A stretch of DNA of 64,000 bases, taken from NCBI RefSeq assembly GCF_028502605.1, contig NC_079232.1, forward strand, positions 7,254,001-7,318,000. The letters run 5' to 3'. The translations under genes and the position numbers were made by a program. The notes under the pieces are model-generated. The model was given only the letters and a program-made list of their open reading frames with translations, made no database searches and was not told the DNA's origin. The stretch comes from Trichoderma breve. Lineage: Eukaryota > Ascomycota > Sordariomycetes > Hypocreales > Hypocreaceae. Below, piece by piece: positions 56,327 to 64,000 of this stretch (positions are counted from its first letter, which is position 1; every line of letters begins with the position of its first letter).

Positions 56327-58012
56327 TTAAAACAACTTTTCCATTTTCATGGATAAACCTGCCACAAATATCAACGCTCCAGCTGTGATAACTGGAATGA
56401 AGGTGGTTTTAATTGCATCCGTGATTGCAAGCAGAGCACGATCTCTCAATTCACCCTCGAGCTGGCTCAGCACGACACTCTGTGCTCCTGCTACGGCATC
56501 ATGAATTTGTGCAGCACTGTATCCCTGACCGCTTAGAGCTGTGCTCAATCTTGAGAACGCATCACTCTGAAAAACTTGTCCCGCAATGACCAAAACAATA
56601 GTAGATCCGCCAATCTGGGACAAATTCTGAATGCTGAGAGCATTTCCAATATCTTGAGGCAAAAACTTGAGAGTGGCCACAGTGTACCCAGTTTGCCATG
56701 TGAGACCAATTCCTAGGGCCATCACGACGCTGACACCGTATATGACACCAGCTGAGACTGAAGGATCGATATAAACATAGAAGAGTGTGCTACCTAGCAT
56801 AATCAAAACGCCGGAGACGAGGTAGTGTGGTTTGTAGTATTTGACTTTGGCAAGAAGGCTACCACTTGAGAAACTGACTGCAACGGCGACCAGGACAAGC
56901 GGCAAGATTCTGACAGCAGCTTTCAATGGAGAGTCGGATTCCACAAATTGAAAGTAGACGGGAATGTAGTAAATAGCGACGTAGAGACTGGAGATTGCGC
57001 ACGCAGTGCTGGCCCCCAGAAGGATATGAACCTTGTACCGCAGCAAATGGCCAGGAAACGATCGTGTTGAGGGCGTTGTTAGAATGCAAAAGTACTGTTG
57101 CAGAATGTATGCCACAGTCAAGACACCACAAACGACCAAGCTTGCAATGGTACGCCCATCTTTCCACGCCCAGTAATTACCACCAGCAATGAAGACGACT
57201 GTAAAGATACTCCAAGCAGCAGCGCTCAGTATAAAGCCGACAAAGTCCAGCCTCAGCAGCCGGTCCTTGATAGAAACTCCCTTGGTGGGATGCACGGACG
57301 GCAGCAGAAAGATCCAAATGGGAGCTGCAAGTGCGCCGAGAACCAAGTTAATATAGAATCCCCATCTCCAAGTTGCCTTGCTAATGCTAAAGGCACCTCC
57401 AATAGCAGGACCAAGCACAGCGCCCAGGCCCCAGACAATCGAAATACCCGAGATGTAAGCTCCACGACGCTCTGGCGATACCAATTCAGATGAGAAGAAG
57501 TTGAGAGTTCCAAGGTAGATTCCTGTTCCTCCAGCGCCAGCGAGAACACGGCCGACAATGAGAGCACTCATGCTTGGTGCGGCACCGCACAAGGCAGAGC
57601 CAACTTCGAAAAGCACCACACCGGCCACATATAGCCATTTTTGGTTGAACGAGTTGAACAAGGCACCGCCTAGAAGAATGACAGCAGTGGAACCAAGAGC
57701 AAAGCCTGCACCGAGCCATGCAAGTTGATCAACAGTTCCGAAAGTTTGAGTTACCGCGCCTTGGATATCGGCGGCAATGGTAGTGTCGAGACCGTAGACG
57801 AAATCCGAGATGTAGACGCAAAAGCATACAAGAATCCATTTGAACGTGGACAATTGGTTGGGCTTAGTGTTTGTTGCAGCCTCGATATCTGCCATATCAT
57901 CATTGTCGCTCGGAACGATTGGCTTTGTGTTTGGCTCTATCTCTGGTTCGTAAACTTCTTTGGGCTCTGCTAGTGTTTCAGAGCCAGTACTGGATGCAGT
58001 ATTGACAGTCAT
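56327..58012 (-). CDS. MFS exporter, DHA2 / 14-helix type
   Basis: A single exon. The ATG at 58012 gives 561 residues; the longer open frame upstream starts only at a TTG. The N-terminus is acidic and disordered (about 65 residues), then about 14 helices. Marks: YGLDTTIAADIQGAV (motif D1-like), LGSTAVILLGGALFNSFNQKW, VGRVLAGAGGTGIYLG, GGAFSISKATWRWGFYINL (motif C and the WRWxFYIN signature), and the C-terminal GNALSIQNLSQIGGSTIV. These are the features of DHA2 family drug/H+ antiporters such as fungal toxin and fluconazole exporters. It probably exports a secondary compound or xenobiotic across the plasma membrane. It is convergent with the zinc-free MDR oxidoreductase. Confidence 0.88.
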   Translation of the reverse strand: MTVNTASSTGSETLAEPKEVYEPEIEPNTKPIVPSDNDDMADIEAATNTKPNQLSTFKWILVCFCVYISDFVYGLDTTIAADIQGAVTQTFGTVDQLAWLGAGFALGSTAVILLGGALFNSFNQKWLYVAGVVLFEVGSALCGAAPSMSALIVGRVLAGAGGTGIYLGTLNFFSSELVSPERRGAYISGISIVWGLGAVLGPAIGGAFSISKATWRWGFYINLVLGALAAPIWIFLLPSVHPTKGVSIKDRLLRLDFVGFILSAAAWSIFTVVFIAGGNYWAWKDGRTIASLVVCGVLTVAYILQQYFCILTTPSTRSFPGHLLRYKVHILLGASTACAISSLYVAIYYIPVYFQFVESDSPLKAAVRILPLVLVAVAVSFSSGSLLAKVKYYKPHYLVSGVLIMLGSTLFYVYIDPSVSAGVIYGVSVVMALGIGLTWQTGYTVATLKFLPQDIGNALSIQNLSQIGGSTIVLVIAGQVFQSDAFSRLSTALSGQGYSAAQIHDAVAGAQSVVLSQLEGELRDRALLAITDAIKTTFIPVITAGALIFVAGLSMKMEKLF

Positions 58013-58941
58013 GATGGGCTTGGTATCTAATGAAAGTATTATCTCGATGGTATTCGATGGTTGAGTAGTTTGCTGAAGGAATAATGGCAAGTAGGACTCT
58101 AGAAATGTTATATTCAACGACTCAATTAAAGAATACGATGAATAATGATGAGAGGAGGAGTATAGATACCTAAGAACAGCTGCAACTTATATACGTGTTT
58201 TACAGGTGATTTCAAATCCTCGGGAGGTAAAATAAAAAAGACGATGACAAATTGCAAAAGATTTATGACAGTCTAAGAGATTTTTTTCCCTTTTATTAGG
58301 AGCAAAGTCTATAAGTTGTGCCAAAATTCTGATGATCAATTAACAGAGGCAAAGTGTGTACAAGTCCAATCCTGTCTAAGACGAAGTTACCCGGGCTGTG
58401 GGCCAAACGTCATCATTGTACGGCTCATTCGCTTTTTCCAAAGTGTTAATATGGCAAATGGATCATGTTTCTTTTCACTCAATGTGTCATCCACTTGCCC
58501 AAAGAGGATTTCATCAACTTGCTTTATCATAAGAATCTACAACTCTAAATCATCCCGCGTTTCCACTTGACGGCGTCACGTAGCTTTTACAGATCGCTAA
58601 GAAAAGAGAAGGGGTCCATTTTCCACTTGTGGTAAAGCGCGTAATTCAAGCTTAAAGCAGAGCCGGCTAGCTTCAAGAATCTTAGACGCCCTCCAAATTA
58701 TACGAACAGAATCGCTGAATAATCATGTCAGACGAAGAGGTCTCGGCTCTTCCAAGTGAAGGGTTGGTTGTCTCTCCCGCATCAACATTACCGTCTGCAA
58801 ATGTCTCTCTACGTTCAGTTGCGTCTATTCACCCTTTCTAAGAAAGATTTTATTAGTGTCAGGCCTTGCAAACGGCCAATTGAACATCAGACATCCTTGT
58901 CAGCACTTTCGCAATTAGGAGCCCACAGGTCTACGGATTAA
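58013..58941. promoter_or_regulatory. Divergent promoter between exporter and regulator
   Basis: 929 bp between outward-facing starts. TATATACG at about 58188-58195 is 180 bp before the exporter ATG. No ORF is supported. Confidence 0.45.
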
Positions 58942-60708
58942 ATGGCTCCTGTGACCACAAAGAACACATCAGATCCTACTCCATCTGATGACGCGTTCCT
59001 GTTTATCAATCTTTCGGGACCAACCGATGGCCGGCATAGAGGGCCGTCCACTCAAAGAAGAATCCGACAACATGTAATGCGTGATATTACTAAAGCGCAA
59101 CGCAAGCCGCCACCGAATGGTCGTGTCAAGTTACGCAAGGCCGCCCTCACAGGAAAGGGCAACTCGAAGAATAAGACGAGCGATGCGAAAACGCTTGACG
59201 CTAGTGCACCCGAGGGTCACTCTGGGGAACCGGGAGATGATGAAAGTGCAACTGGCAACATTGCATCCCACATAAGTGTCTCTACGATTAATGGGAGTAC
59301 TCCAGGTACTCCTGACAGGTGCTTGACAGAGGTCCAGAAACCCACGCCTCTTGTGGACTTCAAGCTAGACCAACACCCGCTCGATGTGTTGTATCAAAGC
59401 TTGGCAGGAACAAATAGATTTCCAGCGTACAGCCTGGCATACGCCGTGACGCAGAATGTCAAGGTCAACCGTAAGCTACATGATCCATCCTTTTCATCGT
59501 TCTCCCCCGGCATGTGACTAAAAATTCCGCAGATGCGCCAGGAAGAAGTTTCCTGTTTCCGTTTGCGTTCAAAGAAGCCCCTTTGTACCACAGAATTCTC
59601 ACCGGCCAACAAGTAGCAGAGATAGTACGGTCGAGTCCAGAGAAAAGTATCATGATAGCCATCACACAGTTCACAGAGGTATTGAGATGCATAAGAAAGA
59701 GATTATCTCATCCCGACTTGGACATGGCCTTATCCGATGACACCATTATGGCCGTTATTGACTCTATCTGCTACAGTGTAAGTATCCTGCTACCTTGTTT
59801 GCGTCTTTTTAAGCTAAATCTTTGGTCAGTTTGCGTTAGAAGACTTGACTCAGGCACGCTGTCATCTTGAAGGATTGTATATGATGACACATTCAAGAGG
59901 CGGATACAGCAGTTTCTCAAAGAAACCTGACATTCAACAAATGATGTTCTGGTATGCTTTCCAAACTTTTTGGAGAATATAGGCGCTTATTCAAAACAGG
60001 ATCGATGTCACGGCAGCTATAATTTTTGAGCGAATTCCACGGTTTCCTCTACCAGCGACTCTCCTCCCCACTCCTCCCCGAACCGGGACATCTGCAATTT
60101 GGGATCTTTTGATCTTAGTCAAAGAAACTGAATGTCAGTCAGATGTTGAACAGAATGAGCTCTTCGACGCATTGAAAGAAGTCTCGTCGATTGCAAAAAC
60201 CATCGAATCGGAACTGTTTACAAGAGGCGACGCTGCGTGGCACGATGCAGTCTTCTTAAGCTGTTTAGTCCATCCAGTAGCTCATCGCCTGCTTTCCACA
60301 TTAGAGCAAGATTGCGAAAAGCAACACTTGCCCATCTCTACGTCTATTCGCTTTGGGATCGCTCTTTTCATTATTATACTTAAGCAACAGTCTCGAGCAT
60401 GTCCCGCGCCATCGACGCCATATGTTGCGAAAGCTGTTGCTGCATTATATTGGGATATCCCCAATATCCCTTCACACATGTCCTCAAGTCTTTTTACATT
60501 GCAATTGTGGCTTCTGCTACTCTGTACAATTGCATATCCTGACACAACTCTTCTTCCTGAGATTCAGATGATGATTGCGAGAATACAGAAGCAGTCAAAT
60601 TTGAACTCTTGGGATGAGGTCGCAGCGACAGCTCGACTGATGCCATGGATTAGCAAGTTTGAGTCTTGTAAAGGCTTCGGTGATTATTTATTAGATGATT
60701 TAGACTAA
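58942..60708 (+). CDS. Fungal-specific regulator without zinc cluster (four exons)
   Basis: Exons are 58942-59470, 59533-59777, 59830-59951 and 60000-60708, total 1605 nt, 534 residues, in frame. The N-terminus DAFLFINLSGPTDGRHRGPSTQRRIRQHVM then RKPPPNGRVKLRKAALTGK is basic and could contact DNA or serve as a nuclear signal. No cysteine cluster is present. A Ser/Thr linker leads to HPLDVLYQSLAGTNRFPAYSLAYA and LTQARCHLEGLYMMTHSRGGYSSF, which match the fungal-specific transcription factor (DUF3468-like) body. The start DAFLFINLSGP resembles the same position in the two related genes at 41-43 kb and 53-54 kb. It is divergent from the MFS exporter. Confidence 0.8.
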
Positions 60709-61607
60709 ACGTACTACGATAGCCTTACAGACAAGGTGTCCTATCATTGGGTTAATTGATTATACATTTTAATACTATACCAGCGTTCTATTATTCCGTC
60801 CCATACGTTTGACATTTAACAAAATTTCCATGGCTAGGTGAAAAGAAAACACCATATAAAATGCCTTTGAGAAGTCTACTTTCAATACAAGACAGATGCT
60901 ATCCTAACGCTGATTTAAAGTAAAAACAATATGATAGACCTATCAATATTGGACCTTCCCGAGAAAAAAATGCCATTGGATTGAAAATGCATTGTCGAAG
61001 ATGTAGTTACCCGGGAGGAAGATTCGAATTGCTTTGGATAACAAATGTGGGAAGGCTTTCGAGAGTATCCGCAATAAACAAAGCTATCGTGTTCATCGAT
61101 GAGTTCATGTTACTCAATCGAAGACTCACAGTAACGTCAATTGCCTAAGTGCACCGAATGATGGAGATTCTTTCCCCCGTGTCCCCAGTTCGGAATTGTC
61201 TGCTTTATTAACAACCAATCATGGACATAACATTAGCTTCTATAAAAACATAACGATCGCCGATTTTAGTCATTCAGACAACAATTGCCTGAATAATTGA
61301 CTATTGGCGGTGATGTGATCAGTAATCGTGAGTCGCAAGTTGGCGAATTAATAATCATGTTATGGTATACTACTTGTAACTTCAAACAAGATCACTAATC
61401 ATTATTTCAGTGACCGGAGATTGGAAATACAGCAATGTTTTATAACACAAGTAACTATTTGTTTAAATGCCGTTGCAGTATATATATACTCAGCTTGTTG
61501 ATGATTCAATTGCATCAATCAAGTTGATGCCGACACCTGCTGCTGCTAGGTTGGATAGGACTATACCGAAAAACATCTAGGATACGACCGCGATTTCAGC
61601 TGTTACA
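60709..61607. other. Intergenic region
   Basis: 899 bp between tandem plus-strand genes. A TATATATA at about 61480-61488 is 120 bp upstream of the NmrA-like ATG. No ORF is supported. Confidence 0.5.
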
Positions 61608-62749
61608 ATGGCCGACTTGAAACTGATCTTAGTCATTGGCGGAACAGGTGCCCAGGGCATCCCAGTTGTCAAAGGTCGGTAAAAATCCTGATCAATTCTC
61701 ATTCCAGGCTAACAATGGCACTGCACCAGCGCTCTCTGAAAGTAATCGTTACAGCGTGAGAGTCCTCACTCGAAACCGCCAATCGACTCGAGCCCTGCAG
61801 TTAGCTGCTTTGCCAAATGTTACACTCTTTGAAGGTAACCAGGACGACCAGGACGATCTCCATGGCGCCTTTAATGGTGCATATGGCGCATGGGTTAACC
61901 TGGATGGGTTCACGCTTGGCGAGAAAAACGAAGTTTTTTACGGCATTAGAGCCTATGAAATTGCAAGACACGAGGGTCTCAAACATTATATCTGGGCAAA
62001 CTCAGACTACGCAGTTAAAAAAGCAGGTTGGGATGAAAAATACCACTGGGGCCACAATGATGCAAAAGGCCGTATTGGCGACTTGATTCTGAGTCACGGC
62101 CAAGAAACCATGAAGACGACGCTCTTCACTACTGGTCCATATATGGATATGCTCTGGGACGGCATGTACGTGCCAAAGGAACAGGATGATGGATCATTTG
62201 TTTGGGCTACTCCAGCCAGTACGTTAACTGATCCATCCCTCTTTCGAGCTTCTGTCTTCTAATCCTTTCCCAGGTGACGGGAAAATTCCCCTCATCGCAC
62301 TTGAAGATGTTGGTTTCTACAACCTCTGGATCTTTGACAACCCACAGGAATCAGCTGGACTTGATCTTGAAGTCGCCACAGACCAAGTCAGTATGGTGGA
62401 TATTGCAGAGACTTTTACCAGAGTCACGGGCAAGAAGGCCGTTCACAAGCGTCTGCCTCTCGAAGAATATTTACAAATGGCCGAACCTTATCCCAACGCG
62501 CCCGCCAACTGGGCTGCGGGTCCAAATGCGGTTCGTGACAAGTCAGTAATGACTTGGAGGGAGAATTTCACTGCATGGTGGCGATACTGGAGCGAGGGCA
62601 AAGGTGCGACTAGAGACATGGCACTTTTGGACAGAATCTACCCTGGGAGAATTAAGAGCTTGGAGGAGTGGATGAGAAAAGTCAATTACGATGGGAAACA
62701 GAAAGCGGTCCTCAAAGGCATTGAAGACCTGAAGGCCCAAGCTTCGTAG
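61608..62749 (+). CDS. NmrA-like NAD(P)-binding protein (three exons)
   Basis: Exons are 61608-61674, 61730-62218 and 62274-62749, total 1032 nt, 343 residues, in frame. The first intron has an uncommon donor (GTCGGT), but joining there gives the expected VVKALSESNRYSVRVLTRN. The N-terminal Rossmann loop is LILVIGGTGAQGIPVVKAL (GGxGxxG), typical of NmrA/HSCARG proteins, which bind NADP(H) without being classical dehydrogenases. Other marks are LFEGNQDDQDDLHGAFNGAYGAWVN and KHYIWANSDYA. In place of a catalytic Tyr-x-x-x-Lys, DEKYHWGHNDAK is present. The role may be redox sensing, binding a regulator, or a reductase such as isoflavone reductase relatives. Tandem downstream of the zinc-cluster-less regulator. 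Confidence 0.85.
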
Positions 62750-62873
62750 AAAATGCTTGGGTAGATAGCAATCAAGAACAGATCATCAAAAAGCCGAAAT
62801 GATCCATCTTAGGTAACTGAATATGTAGTTTGAGTGGAATGAGATTCTCACAACTATAATCAATCCTATGTAC

Positions 62874-64000
62874 TCAGCTCTCCCAATTTTGCATTTCTGA
62901 ACCCGGGCTACCCTGGGCCCCCCGTGCCATCTTGCTTTGTAACCAATTGTTGTAGTTTCTCTGCCTCCTCATCTCGGACGCGCTGATGAGAGGCACACTG
63001 TCCATGGGGGTCATACTCCTGGGGGTCATGTTGTTCATGTACGCCATGTTCGTAGGAGGTATTTCGTTTGCAGTGTACAAGTCAGGCAGCATTCCATTTC
63101 CAGGAACCATGCCATTCATAGGCAGCAAGTGGTTTGGGGGCTCCATGTTGTTCATAGGAGACATGTTCCTTTGAGGCACGCTCCTAAGACCCGTGTCATT
63201 GGGAGACATGTCCCTCTCACGCATGTAACTGGACAACACTCTGTTTATATTGTTCCTGGAAGCGCTACTAGTGTGACGGGGGGACCTGTCGTTACCGAAG
63301 GCCATGGGACCTTCGTCATTCCCTAAACCACTGTCGCCGTCCATCGGGGACCCAATGGGCGTCCGATCTGGTGTCTCTCATTAGCCATGTCAAAGTAAGA
63401 TTTTTAATTCATGAATCTGATCATTACCTTGCATCTCCATCTCCAATAGCCTCTTCTCGACCTGTTCTTCATCACGCTGCCGATTCATACTAGAAGCGTA
63501 AAAAGCCAACCACATATCCCAAATCTTGATAGTGCCGTCACTCAAGCCAGATACGACGAAATTCGCGTCATGAGAGAAAGCTATTGCATAAACCCCAGCA
63601 CCTTTGCTAACAAACGTCTGTCTGCATATCCCTGTATCGGCCTCCCAAATCTTGACTGTTTCGTCAAACGACCCCGATGCTATAAAGGTAGGTGAAGTGG
63701 TCGAAGTGGGTGAAATGGCCACCGAAGAAACAGTACCCCTATGACCGCGCAATATCTGTTGGCATTGGCCACTTGTAGAACTCCAGCTTCTAACGGTACC
63801 ATCTTGTGACGATGTGTAGAAATACAATGAGTTCTCCGAGAAGGCGACGGAACCAATGCTTCCGGTATGAGTCTCCAATACGTTGCTGGTTCCTTCAACG
63901 AGATTCCAAAGTATAACGACACCATCTCCTGATCCGGATATAATTAAGTCGGAGTTGGGTGAAAAGGCTACTGCATAGATGGCGGCATTATGACCCGTAA
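62874..64000 (-). CDS. WD40-repeat protein, C-terminal part (runs off the window)
   Basis: The last exon is 63367-62874 and the one before it is 64000-63429, incomplete at the window edge. At least four WD40 repeats are seen: AIYAVAFSPNSDLIISGSGDG, SIGSVAFSENSLYFYTSSQDGTVRSW, VSSVAISPTSTTS...ASGSFDETVKIWEADTG, and VYAIAFSHDANFVVSGLSDGTIKIWDM. The intron then leads to a 160-residue tail rich in Met, Asn and Pro, with degenerate MSPMNNM / MTPMDS units. Many fungal proteins of this build start with a NACHT NTPase and act in non-self recognition (NWD2-type), but the N-terminus lies beyond 64000, so this is only a possibility. Confidence 0.78.

Noticed and set aside
1..64000. CRISPR arrays, rRNA and prophage-type features
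   Set aside because: Eukaryotic gene structure throughout; no regularly spaced repeats or rRNA sequence were seen.

Overview
The window is chromosomal DNA of a filamentous ascomycete. The evidence is many short introns (about 45-75 bp) with GTRNGT-type donors and CTAAC/CTGAC-like branch points, Zn2Cys6 and Fungal_trans_2-type regulators, HET-domain genes, a sedolisin, a GH3 enzyme with a PA14 insert, and secreted Ser/Ala-rich wall proteins. A Sordariomycete such as Trichoderma or a relative fits the gene mix, but species is inference. There are 28 gene models. Gene density is moderate, with several 0.7-2.4 kb gaps. Intron models were built by hand and checked for reading frame across every junction where stated.

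Left part (1-14.5 kb): a secreted beta-propeller protein; a divergent SDR / zinc alcohol dehydrogenase pair; a GPI-type cysteine-rich surface protein; a ten-exon amidase whose reading frame is broken by one missing base; and a secreted Ala/Ser-rich protein. Sugar region (14.5-22.4 kb): a Zn2Cys6 activator-like protein, an intracellular-type GH3 beta-glucosidase and an MFS sugar transporter. The last two are transcribed divergently from an 834 bp spacer that carries a perfect 11-bp-arm palindrome with the form CGG-N9-CCG. This looks like a small beta-glucoside uptake, hydrolysis and regulation unit.

Middle (23.7-43.4 kb): a secreted unknown protein, a HET protein, a sedolisin protease, a small secreted protein, an MFS exporter, then an unusual group. 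That group is a stand-alone glycinamide ribonucleotide synthetase (fungi normally have it fused to AIR synthetase), a seven-exon NAD(P)-binding epimerase-like protein, a two-exon 112-residue membrane protein, and a regulator lacking a zinc cluster whose N-terminal part is out of frame.

Right part (44-64 kb): a second HET protein, a small secreted protein, a seven-helix membrane protein, and a Zn2Cys6 regulator disrupted by a 262 bp non-LTR-retrotransposon-like insertion with an (AAAC)6 tail and a 13 bp target-site duplication. Removing the insert and one repeat copy restores the frame exactly. Then come two more zinc-cluster-less regulators flanking a zinc-free MDR oxidoreductase and a 14-TM MFS exporter, an NmrA-like protein, and the C-terminal part of a WD40 protein that runs off the window. 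No rRNA, tRNA or CRISPR array was found.
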